NCBI RefSeq assembly: GCF_018812025.1
Contig: NC_063044.1
Coordinates: forward strand, 74,867,741-74,931,740
DNA length: 64,000 bases
Reading direction: 5' to 3'
Source of the DNA: Megalobrama amblycephala
Lineage: Eukaryota > Chordata > Actinopteri > Cypriniformes > Xenocyprididae
Program-made: the position numbers and the translations under genes
Shown: in pieces, positions 35,329 to 45,892 of the stretch
How the letters are laid out: every line of letters begins with the position of its first letter
How positions within the stretch are numbered: position 1 is the first letter of the stretch
The notes under the pieces: model-generated
The model's input: the letters and a program-made list of their open reading frames with translations, nothing else
Databases searched by the model: none
Told to the model about the DNA's origin: nothing

Positions 35329-38300
35329 ACACTGAAACTGAACACAAGACACAAATCACAGACTCTTCAATCATCATGTGAGTTTAAAGGGAGAATCTGC
35401 TCTTTTTAACTTGATCATATAATCATAAACTTACCATGAAGAACATGCAGATAAACATCTGCATCAGGTCCTTGTTGTTCATCATTCACATATTGTCTGC
35501 AGGTGTATAATCCATAATCTTCTTCTGTGACGTTCTTGATGTTCAGAGAGCAGTCAGACCCCAGACTCAGTCTCTCATGTCTCTCTGTGTTTTTCTTCTT
35601 TATCCCTCCATCAATCAGTCCAACTGTCCATGAATGTTTGAATCTGTTATTGTAGATCCATGTAGTTGATTTGCAGTCAGAAAGATCATTATTACAGGGC
35701 AGATGGACATTTTCACCAGAACTGATGAACACATGATCCACTCCACTGGTACCTGAAACACAGTATATTTGACTGATCATTATGATATATATTAATAAAT
35801 GAAGACATGAAACATATCAGCATATAAATCAGACAATTCAAGTCTTTTTCCCTCATGAACACAATCATCACAGTCTCCAGAATAAAGTGTTTGTCTTGAT
35901 CATGTAGCTGTTGAAATCTCTGAATATGAAGATAATTGTTGATCATCAGATGTTTGAGTGACTCTATGTCCAGTATCAGGAATAATACAGTATGATCTGT
36001 ATGTATCAATACACAACTCTGAGATCACAACGTGAATGTGTGCAAGAATAAACTGAGCATGTTCAAATCAACTCTTTCCACACTCTAAAAAAATCTGTTA
36101 TTTTCCTCTCTTTTGAAAATCCTGTAAAATTACAAAAGTAGAAAGTAAATTTACATATCCACTGTAAAATAATGTGAAAAACATGAAACTGTGAAATAAC
36201 AAAATTTCAGTTTTTTTATAGAGAATGAGGAGTTACATGTTTATATATGTTATATGTTTTTACTCCGCCATATTAGCAGGATACACTATCTGTTGCCATG
36301 GTTACCAGAGAGTCCAGAACCCTGATGGTTTTTGGGTAACAGCCACAGGTGTGAGAGAGAGGAGACCTGAGGCTAGTGCTGCGTCCCAATTCGCCTACTT
36401 TTACTACGTCCTAAAAGTATGTACTGTTTTTGTAAAGGAAAAGTAGGGTAGAACGGGCTAAAGGCGCCTTTGATGCTATTTTCCTCTAAACCACTAGATG
36501 GCACAAAAACTTGCAGCAGAACTTTCCTAAACATCCGTTTTTCAAAATGCACGCGCAAATTTGTCTGATCCTCGACATGATCGCGGGCAGCAACTCAAAG
36601 TTGATTCTGAGGCAGTTTGATCTAATATTTGATGTTTTTTTTTAAATGTTGTTGATTTAAGTAGCAAATGAGAATCCATTAAATTAATGCTTGTATTTTC
36701 AGACAAAGGTCTTCTTAATGATTTTCAGTTTTGTTCAAGGTAATCCAAGCAACAGTTTTTCAATAAGGGAAGAATATGTAAAAGTATGGTATTTGGGGTA
36801 AAAGCGCCGCTGCTGTTGGGGCAAAAGACACAATAATTAACATGATAATGAAGAGCTGACTGACTTTTCCATCTGTTGACATGGTTAGATTCACACAGAA
36901 AATATCATATATCAAACTGGGTATTCATCTTAGAGATAATTCCCATATTTATGATGAAACAATCAAATTTTAAAATATATTAATCATATCATAATAAAAT
37001 ATATTGTTACTACTGTAAATCTATATTAAATAGGCTATTATGGGATCTCCTTCAATGCTTTCAGAATCTTTACTTTTTAAAATAATTTTGTTTCTGTATT
37101 TTTAAAATCTATTTTTATATTTTATATATAAAAATATATATCACATAGGCCTATTTTAATGACAGAATATTTATTGAACAAAAATGAATTCTTTTATTTA
37201 TCAAAATAAACAGAAAATAGTACAAACTTTGCTAAAGTTATTCTTTTGAACAAGTATTAAACTAGTCATTATTAAAAACATATTATTTTAGCTAAAGTAT
37301 TTGTATAAATACTGTGTGCCTTTTACCCCATGTGTACCCCCTCACCACCTCATACATTTATAAGATTTTTAAACAAAATTAACCGCTTTATGATTTTTTT
37401 TCACACAAAATATGTTGCTCCATCAATGTCCAATACAAACATATATATTTTTCCTGTAATCATATACTTTGAGAGTAGTGAAAAGCACAATTTTTTTTAA
37501 GGTGTGTCTTTAGCCCCATTGTACCCTACATACTTTTGAGTGTGCAGCAGAAGAGTATGCGAGCTTTGGGACATAATACCTCATCATAACTGCGTCTTTA
37601 ACGGACGTTCTGTCGCTTATTTACTCAACCTGTAACTGTTTAAACTGCCCTGTCAATCATCTTGTCACAGTTAAAATCCTCCACATTGAATTAAATTTAT
37701 TTTCCTACCGTTTCGGAGAGAAATGTAGTCGCACGTTGATCTGCCAGTCATGGGTCTTTCATGCAATTACTCTCCTCATGTTTGCATAATGATGCATTTA
37801 AAAGTTAATGACCAAACACATCGTTATAAAAGTTCACAATGCTGTTGCAGATGAAATATAATGTGGATAACATTTAATAAATATCTTTTTGTCAGGTTAG
37901 ATACTGATTATTAATCATCCAAGCCCCTTTATCTTAACCGCTCTGCTTAACCGTGGGTCTCGCACATCCGCCATATTTGTAGTTTTTAAACACTGTTTAT
38001 TTGTATTTGTAGTTCTAATCAAATCCTCGTCCACAGCACAATGTGTTATGGGCAATATTAGCCGTTAGAGTGTGCACGGATCTGCACTTCGGATTCTAAC
38101 CGGAAAAAAGTAGACCATCCGGGTATCTTTGGAATACTCATTTCAACATACTACGATTTGGGACACACTCATTCTTTTTTCGAATACTATTTAGGACAGA
38201 TAGTATGCGAATTGGGACGCAGCACAAGATGAACACTTTTCGGGAAGGCGCCGCCATATTAGCAGGATATGCTATCCGTTACCATGGTTACTTTGACAGC

Positions 38301-39349
38301 AAGATCGAGAGAAAGAGCAACAGAGAGAGAGAGCAGATTAATTTAATAAATACATTTTGGGATACAGCACAGTTTTATGGGAAGAAATGGAGAAGGAGAA
38401 AGTGAAAGGAAAGGGGTTATATCAGGAGAAACTAGATAACTCCATTAAGCAGCGTGTCTCCTTCTCCTCTCTTTGCCAGTCTGCCCTCATCTATGGTGGG
38501 GTACTTAAAGTCCCCATGAACAGGAAGTTGCAAACGACTTTTCTCCAGTGTTGTGACGTATTTCCAAGTGAAACGGAATATTGAATAGAGGGCAGAGTTC
38601 CTGTCCTCAGAGTTTAGCTCCATCCCTGAGTTTGACACCCTTGTTCAAAAGGTTCTTTCACTCTGAACCCAAATGGAGAATACATGGAGAACATTCTTCA
38701 GAAGAGAGTCCAATCTCCCTCCATTCACTTGCACAGAAATTTCCATCAGCGTCACGCAGACTTTGAGAACACTCACTCTTTCCTGCTTTGTTTAATTGTT
38801 TGTTTCTAATGACTGCTTGTAATTCATCTGTCGACCAGTTTTGACCAACAATTCATCCGTTGACTGTTTTTAATCATTCCTAATCCTGAATGTTTCTACA
38901 GTTTCAAGTGTTATATGAACTATATTTCATCACGACAATAAATGGATGTTAAAAGCATGGAAACGCGTCACGGATTCTGTCCTGCTGCTGAGCCCCTCAG
39001 CGCTATAGGTTGCTGCTATATTCAACCATATTTATAGGTCATTTTATTGTTTTTACACAAGTAAATGTCCTTCATTAAACATTAAAAACATAAAGAAAAT
39101 ACAGAAGATTTTATGAAAAATTACAGTTATAAACTATAAAATTTCTGTATTTCTACGAGACATTTCTGTTATTTTATGGTATATTTCTGGCACCCCAGCT
39201 GTCAGAAAATTACAGTTTTTTACAGGATTTTTTTACAGTGCAGACTAATTCCACTAAATGTCTTTAGAGAAAATCCAGATTTCTTTACCTGTGAGAAGTG
39301 AAGAGAGAATGATCAGTCCCAGCAGACACAGATCACACTGATCAGCCAT
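28255..39349 (-). CDS. two-Ig-domain membrane receptor, paralogue A (six exons)
   Basis: Minus-strand coding exons: 39289-39349 (signal peptide MADQCDLCLLGLIILSSLL), 35435-35752 (V-type Ig 1), 35005-35331 (V-type Ig 2), 34882-34926 (stalk), 28412-28492 (transmembrane) and 28255-28301 (tail). All junctions are GT/AG and phase 1, giving about 292 residues. Ig1 (residues 21-126) has LPCNN, TTWIYN and DYGLYTCRQY, plus a second cysteine pair and an NVT glycosylation site. Ig2 (127-235) has LSCQL, YWVR and WRCQL after a TCA/serine run. The membrane helix (251-277, VIVIIVEMAVF...) contains a Glu. The tail has no Tyr, hence no ITIM/ITAM. Intron 4 holds a 6.2-kb hAT transposon. The family resembles fish CD300/pIgR-like or novel immune receptors; its ligand is unknown. 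Confidence 0.85.
28812..29665. repeat. large inverted repeat inside the hAT 5' region
   Basis: About 28812-28905 (ACATCGTTTCAGCTATTAAA, CGTTTTGTATGTATG, TTTCGTTTCTG) is an inverted copy of about 29547-29665 (CAGAAACGAAATCA, CATACATACAAAACGG, TTTAATAGCTGAAACGAT). An AT-rich 640-bp middle separates the arms. It is probably a nested MITE-like insert or subterminal palindrome. (AAT)n at 28733-28758 and TCTCGGAGTTTCGACTTTAA short repeats at 29750-29890 lie to either side. Confidence 0.75.
30147..33526 (+). CDS. hAT transposase with BED-type zinc finger (three exons)
   Basis: Exons 30147-31282, 31559-31749 and 32382-33526 splice with GT/AG in a continuous frame (first junction codon split AG|A, second G|GG), about 823 codons to the present stop. 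The N-terminus has a BED-like finger (CTVC ... RHELDPVH, about residues 53-80). The RNase H-like core follows, with an Asp in FSVNIDEATDKS, LLDNCAVMRGKKSG, and the hAT C-terminal dimerisation region (VDWWSHVASLK, KYPTLCKLVKALLSIF, EGSFNLMDDI). It would cut and paste the surrounding element. A Ser/Ala/Gln tail is encoded by a minisatellite in which a single-base loss shifts the frame and stops translation at 33526. Otherwise it looks intact, so it may be active or only recently silenced. Confidence 0.85.
31498..31551. repeat. (GT)n microsatellite in transposase intron 1
   Basis: About 27 GT units with one CG interruption, ending three bases before the TACTACAG acceptor. Confidence 0.9.
33362..34062 (+). 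repeat. coding minisatellite, about 90-bp unit
   Basis: The landmark CAACAG(G/T)CC(C/A)TCCTGAAAA recurs at 33422, 33511, 33601, 33691, 33781, 33847 and, with variation, 33916 and 34003. Spacing is 89, 90, 90, 90, 66, 69 and 87. It encodes SSAQAS-type repeats. The 89-bp spacing marks a single-base deletion. The frame reopens at 33529-34176 and ends in a basic LKRKK tail. Confidence 0.95.
34177..34823. other. 3' non-coding part of the hAT element
   Basis: An AAGGAAGAAATGAAGGGAGG word occurs twice (34163 and 34294), along with AT-rich sequence and the right terminus. No gene. Confidence 0.6.
36079..39241. mobile_element. nested repeats filling intron 1 of paralogue A
   Basis: Outer pair CACTCTAAAAAAATCTG (36079) / GGATTTTTTTACAGTG (39241) is a CACTGTAAAA-type element. 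The same ends are in copy B (58803 / 61798), so it predates the duplication. Inside it, 36376-38225 is bounded by GTGCTGCGTCCCAATTCGC and its complement, a separate DNA element of about 1.85 kb absent from B. CCATATTAGCAGGATA occurs on both sides of that insert. Confidence 0.7.
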
Positions 39350-39377
39350 TTTCTGTTTCTGTCAGTCTTTCTCTTCA

Positions 39378-39440
39378 TTATATAGTTACAGCTCCTCCTT
39401 TAATCATCATCAGCTCCTCCTGTGGTTGAGAACTTCCTCT
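39378..39440 (-). promoter_or_regulatory. candidate promoter of paralogue A
   Basis: On the minus strand, upstream of the ATG: AGAGGAAGT (39432-39440, PU.1/ETS-type) and AACCACA (39421-39427, RUNX-type) four bases apart, then TATATAA (39378-39384). The same three words in the same order are at 61931-61993 before paralogue B. The motif pair is typical of myeloid promoters. The TATA word is only about 30 bp from the ATG, so it may not set the start site. Confidence 0.4.
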
Positions 39441-39801
39441 GATCTGATCTGAGTGTTTAAATTGACACAGTGAAGTGTTTCATCTTTTGAGTGAAACATG
39501 ATGTTCAGTGAGATAAAGTGCATATCATAAACCACACTGACTCGACACACATCTGATCTGAACACAGTTTATAAGATATTCTTTTGCACACAAACTCATT
39601 CATTACTGTTAGTTTCACTACTTTTTCATGCCATTAAAATCTGTAAATAAAGTCATTAAGTTGTTAGTGATAAAATTGGTTTATTACCTTTGTAAGGTAA
39701 TTATTATCATCAGCTCCAGTTTGGTCAAACAGAATGTATTTGCACACACTACATGAGCGTCTGTAAAGAAGGGAGTGTGTTAAAGTCATTAGTTTATCAA
39801 A

Positions 39802-40996
39802 TAAGAAAAAAGTCACTACTATCTCTTGCTTTGGCTACCGTTTATAGACTGTGGTGAGGGGGGGGTGTTTCAGCGAGGTCTGCAGCGGGAGAGAGAGTCG
39901 GGAGACGCACGGTGAGTGAGTTGGTTAAACGGAAATAACGAACACCTGTCTCTTGTTTCAGTAATTGGCGTGGAGAGAGTAAAAAATCCAGGAGAAACAG
40001 GAGTGTGCGAGAGAGAGAAGGACTACTGACTGCTGGACAATACTGAGCCCTGAAGTCTCTGCTGGAGTGAAAGTTATTTTGTGACTGCGTTTATGTTTTG
40101 TGCCTGAGAAACTAGTGAATGTGTGAACAAATGACTGATTTCAGCGCAGCTTCAGTATCTATTTATGATGTAGGGGGAGGGACTCTTAGATTCTAGAGAG
40201 ATTCGTCCACACTGAGTGGATGAAGCTCTTTAACCAATCAAACGGCTTATAAAAATGCAGCAAGTAACTCTCAAAAGTTATCAAAGATGCAACAGCGTGT
40301 TCGTATTCAAAGCAGAGGACAAAATGCGAATGGCTGTGCATTTATTTGTGCATTTATTATTGCAAATCCCATGTGTATATTGTGTTGCATGTAACAGTAA
40401 TTTGCAGCGTTCATTTGTTGGAAGCTTTGATGCTTTTAATGAGAGTGAAATAAATCTGTCTGAATCAGAAGCTGTTGCTGTGCTGTCAGTCTCCCCTCTC
40501 CCCAGTCTCCCCCCATCCCCACTCCACAGCTTAACCACGCCCACTCCCCCTCCACCCATAGTTTAACCACGCCCACTCCCCCCCCCCCCCCCCCCTCCAC
40601 TCCACAGCTTAACCACGTCCACTTCTGTAGCAGTTTTCAAAACTGTGCTGAAAACTGACTGCTGCTGAAACAGGGTTTCATGACCCTTTAATGCTGACAT
40701 ATTCACACTAAAAGATAAAAAACTTGACTTGAAGTCAAACACAGAGTGTGTAGGAAGTTAGGATCAGGGTTAACTGTAGCAGTTGTAGTGTTTTCAGAGC
40801 TGTGATCTCACTGTTGAGCTTCAGAAACATGTTCCTCAGAACTCAGTTTCAGTGATCACCTCTGAACCAGTCTAGACTGAATCATTCTGATGTCACTTCC
40901 TCTTCTTTCTTTAAGTGCTGCTGCAAGACATTCAGCTCTATCTTTCAGTGAACACCAATATCTGTGCCCTTGTGACCCGACTGTGAGAGAAGATGA
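39802..40996. repeat. dispersed repeat and GC-skewed minisatellite
   Basis: A repeat-like block flanked by a 28-bp direct repeat (39774-39801 and 40997-41024). 40490-40625 holds three copies of a roughly 38-bp CCACTCCACAGCTTAACCAC-type unit with a C16-19 homopolymer. A short frame at 40255-40566 is not recognised and ends inside the minisatellite, so I do not call it a gene. Confidence 0.6.
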
Positions 40997-41159
40997 AGTG
41001 TGTTAAAGTCATTAGTTTATCAAAGTGGATTTCTGAACTAACCAGAATAAAGTTATGTGGACATGAATGAATCATTTCATTATTAGTTTATCTTTGCTGC
41101 TGTTCATCATCTCATTACAAGCTCATGAATCACCATATTTGTGAAAATATGGTGATTCG

Positions 41160-41975
41160 TCATAGTTATCTCAGGAAAGAGACATATTAAACAATTACAG
41201 AGGTTTAATTAAGAACATTAGTAGAAATCAATCAAAATGAACAAAGATGCTAAAAACAGGAATGAAAAGACAAGATATGAGAATCAGCAAATCATCTTCA
41301 TCACACAGAACAGAGACACAGTTCTGCACTTCACAAGTTCAAAGTACAGTCTGACAAAGATGGACAATCGAGGTGTTAGTTCCTCTTTTCCTGGAAATCA
41401 GATAGATCTGTGAAGACAAAGACCTGTTATAATATTTGTACTTTAACACTCTAGCATTTACATATGCCAAAAGAAGCTTCCAGAAAGTGTGTACGTGCAC
41501 AGCAGCTTTTTACAAAAACATACAAGTCAGCAACCAAGCCCTTCAAGGACTTTTCATAAGAAAAACAGTGTACATTTACCATAAAAACATAAAACAATAA
41601 ATAATTACAATATATTTTACTAAATGATTGATTATATCTTATATATTTTTTTCAATCTGGATCCACCACTGCCATTGTCCAAACATAAATCTATTTGATG
41701 CTTTATTCATTCATAGATATTCATATTAATGCGGTTCAGCACACTTGCATTTCTAAGTTTGCACAAACATTGAAATCTGGAATATCTGTGTATTGAGGAC
41801 ATCTAAAACATACAACGATTCATGAATGAAAACATTCAAATGCACAAACATTGATGAATCTGTTGAGGTTTCAACACTGAATTCAAGTGAGAGACTGATG
41901 ATGTGTGACAGTGATCATGTGATCATGAACCTTATGTAGGAGCTGCTGCTGTAGTTTGGCTTGATTTCTTCAACA
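41160..41975 (-). pseudogene. fragment of a third Ig-receptor paralogue
   Basis: 41163-41320 (ATCTCAGGAAAGAGACATAT ... AATCAGCAAATCATCTTCAT) matches the 3' flank of paralogues A (27805-27955) and B (55935-56085). 41884-41965 (GAGAGACTGATGATGTGTGA...) matches the intron of B at 57170-57255. The exons between are not present in recognisable form. The piece ends where virus-derived sequence begins. Confidence 0.65.
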
Positions 41976-42399
41976 GAATGAATCAATACTGAACTTAAGA
42001 TGGACAATCACACTATTTTAGCTGCTGTACAGCCAAAATTATGTTCCCTCTATCTCTGTAAAGCTATACTTTGACACAATCTGCATTGTAAAAAGCGATA
42101 TATATAATAAATAATGGTGACATGATGAGTCAAACGTACACAATACAGCTATTTATCTAGACCAACAACTTTTTACATGACCTGCAAATTACCACAATAG
42201 ATAAATAACTAGGCGTGAGTACCACTTGGACAACTGACCTAAAAGAGCTGCGGTAGGAACGTTACCTTGTGCTCGTGAGACTGTGATATTCTGTGTAAAC
42301 AGAAAAGAGGTGTGAAACATGGCTGGTTTATACTCACCTAAAACCCCCGAGTGAGAATGTGATTAAGAGATGATGAAAAGTCTGACTCTGGCTTAGAGA

Positions 42400-42708
42400 A
42401 AAGAGCACTGGCATGTCTATTTGGCAAAGTTTCTCCACGAGAATAAGAAGTATGTGAGAGATGAATTTTCGTTGAATAGTAACCGTGTATTCGGTTACAT
42501 ATTCCATAAACCGTCACGAGTCGTGACGCTCTACACCGCTGACAGTGCCGGTGAATTTATACCGGGAAGAGACCCCTGTCTGGTATTTCCTGATAAGGAC
42601 TGGACTTTATTCTACACCTGTGTCTGGAAAGATCTGATTGACATTAGAGAAGAACCTTTGTATATCTCAGAGTGGGATGGGGTAACTATTAATCTTGGTC
42701 GGTAATCA
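42400..42708 (+). pseudogene. Maverick-associated protein of unknown function
   Basis: An open frame of roughly 100 codons without an in-frame ATG at its start (the frame is already open upstream of a TTG at 42421). It includes RVVTLYTADSAG, LVFPDKDWTLFYTCVWKDL and ends at TAA 42706. No function can be assigned. By position it belongs to the virus-like insert, and it is probably the C-terminal part of a longer gene. Confidence 0.45.
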
Positions 42709-43056
42709 CTCTAAAAAGAAGCCTGATGAGTGCGTTAAAATATTCTGCTGCAAAAACAAGGCGAAGCTCAGCGATCGCTCAGGATTCATCCTATAAAAAG
42801 AGCATCAAACTATGTATGAAATGCAATTTTGTTCAAGTGGTGCAATCGGGGTCTGCTGGGTTGTCTTTTTTCAATCATAAACAAAATGTTCAAATGGTGT
42901 GACATGCGTGATGGATACAATAAAGTTAAAGTGCAGCTGTTCCCCCCTGAGAGATGTGCGCACAGCAGTACATACTCTTTACCGTCCCCGCCCATTCACT
43001 ACGCCCACAAAGAGAGCGGTAAGTCAGCCCCACCCCACACAACATCTTTATAAGAC
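42709..43056 (+). promoter_or_regulatory. spacer with TATA box before the next viral gene
   Basis: No supported gene. CTTTATAAG at about 43047 lies a few bases before the ATG at 43057 and may be an eroded promoter. An inverted-looking pair GTTCAAGTGGTG / GTTCAAATGGTG is at 42833 and 42888. Confidence 0.35.
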
Positions 43057-43590
43057 ATGTCTCAAGACGGTGCTCATGGCTTCAGCTACGGTGTCTCTTT
43101 TGACCCTGGTGTTGACCCACCTGATGACAACGTTACTGATACTGTTCTGACAGACGAACCTGAGGCATCTGATAAAGATAAACAATGGTTAGATAAATTC
43201 TGCAAAGGACTTGGATATCGCAACCTGAGTTTCCTAACTGGTCTGTGTGACACTGCCTCCACCTCAACTGAAAAGGGATTCGATGCCCCAGATGGATGCT
43301 TCACCGACCTCGGATTCAAAATCATAAAAGCTCTGATTGCTGTACTTCTGCAACATTTCATCAACGAAAAGCTAAAGGATGACTGTGAAGGCTGTGCGAT
43401 AAATCATCCGAGCTAACTGTAACATTCATGCCTGTTTGAACCACCCGCATAGTTTTTCAACACCCACTTTGACGAGCTGACCTGCAAACTGTTTAAACCT
43501 GATCTACGAACCATCATAGCCTACGCCCTACATCAGTCTGGCTTAAAGTCTCATCCTACTGATTTGAAAGCCAGCATCGTGGAATGATTT
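43057..43590 (+). pseudogene. Maverick-type protein with CxxC...HxxxC zinc motif, broken
   Basis: ATG at 43057 opens 119 codons (MSQDGAHGFSYG ... INEKLKDDCEGCAINHPS) to TAA 43414. The same frame continues after two TAA and a TAG with HSCLFEPP and FFNTHFDELTCKLF, LRTIIAYALHQSG. Two of the stops lie where Gln codons would differ by one C-to-T change. Conserved cysteines CEGC and HSC suggest a zinc-binding module seen in fish Maverick proteins. The role is not known to me. Confidence 0.55.
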
Positions 43591-44100
43591 AATAGAATGC
43601 TAAAAAGTTGAATGTGGCTATTTTTAACAGTTACAAATTCCCGCCATTACATAGACGTTTTACAAGATATTTTGCAGGGCTACAACACCAGTTATCACCG
43701 TAGTATTAGGATGAGACTGGTAGACGTCAACAAAGAAAATGAGGCACTGGTGTTTCAAAATCTGTATGGGGATATAAAGAAGAAAAATAATGAAAAAGCT
43801 GTATTTAAATATTAAGTCAGAGACGTCGTTTGAATTTCTAAAGTGAGAGGACCGTTCACCAAAGGATGTGAACGGAACTACACAGAAGAATTTTGATTAT
43901 GATTATGACGGGGAGGTCATCGACTGAGTTTTTTCTGAAAAAGAGTTACAAAAAATAATCGTGAGGAAAAACAAAACTTTTAAGGTGGAAAAGATTTTAG
44001 GACAGAAAAAACAGGGGAGAGCCACACTTGTTTTATTGAAATGGTTAGGATGGTCATCTAAATTTTATAGATATTTAAACAAAAAAACTAGCAAACATCT
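43587..44100 (+). pseudogene. retroviral-type integrase C-terminal part with chromodomain
   Basis: Across frameshifts, 43640-43815 encodes the end of an rve-type integrase core and linker (YIDVLQDILQGYNTSYH, NEALVFQNLYGDIKK). 43960-44070 encodes a chromodomain-like module (FKVEKILGQKKQGRATLVLL then KWLGWSSKF). This matches the Maverick/Polinton integrase. The catalytic N-terminal portion with its DDE residues is not present. It has stops at 43589 and 43813 and frame changes near 43850 and 44075. Confidence 0.65.
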
Positions 44101-44151
44101 TAAAATGCTTGAATGGATACAGGATAAGATCATTCGAGTAAAGGGGCTACC

Positions 44152-44945
44152 ATGGGCGACAACGGATTCTACATTACGCTGCCATGCAACGCTTCTTTGT
44201 CGGTTTATCCGGAAAATCGTATCTCTAGTTACAGAACAATGCTAGCGAGACCTATCAACTTGAAAGGTAAATGGGAGGTCGCACTTGTTGAAACTGAATA
44301 TCCTAGTTGGTACACCTTTAACAAGGAAGATGGAATTTTTTACTCTACACACCGCCCCCGCACCAGTTCCGAAACATACACAACCTAGATCTGACGAAAA
44401 ACCGTTTAAAGAATTATCAGGGTTTTTTGTATCGAGAAAGGTACAAATAGACGGCGGGTACTATGAGAATGTTTGTGACGTGACCCAAGCGATAACTAAT
44501 GTTCTCATACCGAGAACCAGTCTATTGACTCACAATACTTTAAAAAACAGTGTATCTGGTTGCGAGACCTAACATCTCAGTATCCTTCTTTGGGAAACTC
44601 ACCACTATTTTAGGAATGAAGCTGGATGATCCTCTCGGCCGTTTTGCCTACCATCAAGTTGCTGATTTTACAAAGAGAGAAATTACATACGCACCTCATC
44701 AAGCCGATATCAACGCGGGTTTCTATATGATGTACGTCTACACTGACCTTATCCAATATCAATCGGTCGGTGATTCGATCAGTGATACGACAAACCGCAT
44801 TACGCATCTGTCAACAAGAAACTCATCACAGATATTATCATTGAGCTGAAGGATGACCAAAACCATGAAATACCATTTTCTTATGGGAAAGTCATTGTAA
44901 AACTATACTTTAAACCGGCAAAACAATCCATTCCCCTCAGCGGGA
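44152..44945 (+). pseudogene. penton-like minor capsid protein, frameshifted
   Basis: ATG at 44152 starts MGDNGFYITLPCNASLSVYP, then SSYRTMLARPINLKGKWEV ALVETEYPSWYTF, a segment typical of the Polinton/adintovirus penton (minor capsid) N-terminus. After a stop at 44386 the homology continues in other frames (GYYENVCDVTQAITNVL; NISVSFFGKLTTILG; YMMYVYTDLIQYQSVGDS; DDQNHEIPFSYGKV), so at least three frameshifts are present. It would form capsid vertices in a functional virus; here it is dead. Confidence 0.6.
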
Positions 44946-45358
44946 TGGATGCTACGGAATATGTTAACTACTACCAAAATCAGGTGGGTGGAGGTCTACC
45001 GGGATATTCTGGGGGAGGTGTTATGTATGGGGCAGGCCTAGGCGGTCTTTTCAGAGGATTGTTTAGGATGGCCATACCGCTGTTGAAGAGGGGGTTCAGT
45101 ATTGCTAAACCCCAACTAAAATCGGCTGCTAAAAATATAGTATCCAATGTCGTCTCAAACACATTGTCAAAAAAGTATAATGATAACCCTAATTCTCAAG
45201 ACGGATCAGGTTTGATGGTCATGGCATGTAAGAGAATGTCTAAACCGCCCGGTATAAGGAGCCCTGGTCATCCAATAAAGAAGAAAACAAAGCGTGGACC
45301 CAAGAGACATTCAGTCGTACGCAGAAAGCGTAAGAAGGCTGTAAAGTGTATTGGTTAA
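44945..45358 (+). CDS. basic core/pX-like Maverick protein
   Basis: An open frame of 137 codons starting MDATEYVNYYQNQVGGG, with a Gly-rich stretch (GYSGGGVMYGAGLGGLFRG), a hydrophobic/amphipathic segment (LFRMAIPLLKRG) and a Lys/Arg-rich C-terminus (KKKTKRGPKRHS, VRRKRKKAVK). Position between the penton-like and hexon-like genes and composition fit the small basic pX/pVI-like proteins of adintoviruses. It is the only late gene here without an obvious break. Identity rests on context more than on motifs. Confidence 0.5.
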   Translation: MDATEYVNYYQNQVGGGLPGYSGGGVMYGAGLGGLFRGLFRMAIPLLKRGFSIAKPQLKSAAKNIVSNVVSNTLSKKYNDNPNSQDGSGLMVMACKRMSKPPGIRSPGHPIKKKTKRGPKRHSVVRRKRKKAVKCIG

Positions 45359-45375
45359 AAGAACCATATTCTAAT

Positions 45376-45892
45376 ATGGCATTACTCCATCGCATGTCAG
45401 GAGAGTGCATCAAGTCCAAGTTGGACTTATTTACGCTTCCTCTGATGCAGACAGTAATTGAGAAAAACTGTTATTTAGAAGTACCTCCTTTATCAGCTAT
45501 ATTGGACTTTTCACCTTTGGATTTTTTATAGCGGAGAATGGCGATGATTATGTTTACCTAAATAACACGCTGCTGTATCTACATCTTAAAATCACAAGAC
45601 CTAATGGTGCCGATTTACTAGACGATGCCAAGGTCAGCCTGATAAATTACCGCATTAATTAAAAAAATCTATCATCCTGGCTATGGTTGATATGGTTGAA
45701 TTTGGAGTTCCTAGCAGTCTACGTCAACGGGCAGCAATTCACCGCCAAACCGCTACAACCGAATTTTGAATCAAGGGTGGCGGTAAGAGAATTGTATCAG
45801 CTGGCGATGGCATCTGGAAGACATCTTAAAAAAAGTGCTCTCTATTGACAGGGATAACTTTCTGAATGGATACACTCTTTATGCCTTTAACC
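45376..45892 (+). pseudogene. hexon-like major capsid protein, N-terminal part
   Basis: ATG at 45376 starts MALLHRMSGECIKSKLDLFT and runs to a TAG at 45529. The protein continues in another frame (NGDDYVYLNNTLLYLHLKI, GADLLDDAKVSLINY) and later as YVNGQQFTAKPLQPNFESRV and AVRELYQLAMASGR. This is the start of a double jelly-roll major capsid protein of the Polinton type. It is cut off at 45890 by a TTAA-flanked element. I did not find the remaining two thirds beyond the element. Confidence 0.55.

Larger units (their letters stand above)
27556..39640 (-). repeat. tandem duplication unit A
   Basis: Sequence from 27556 to about 39640 matches 51786 to about 62220 once the unit-specific insertions are removed: hAT 28596-34824 in A, LTR element 51916-55829 in B, and differing repeats in intron 1. 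Matching covers exons, introns, both flanks and the 38595-39050 / 61155-61600 stretch. Confidence 0.9.

Noticed and set aside
40255..40566. 103-codon frame before the C homopolymer
   Set aside because: The second half is translation of the CACTCCCC minisatellite; the first half has no recognisable domain and lies in a dispersed repeat.
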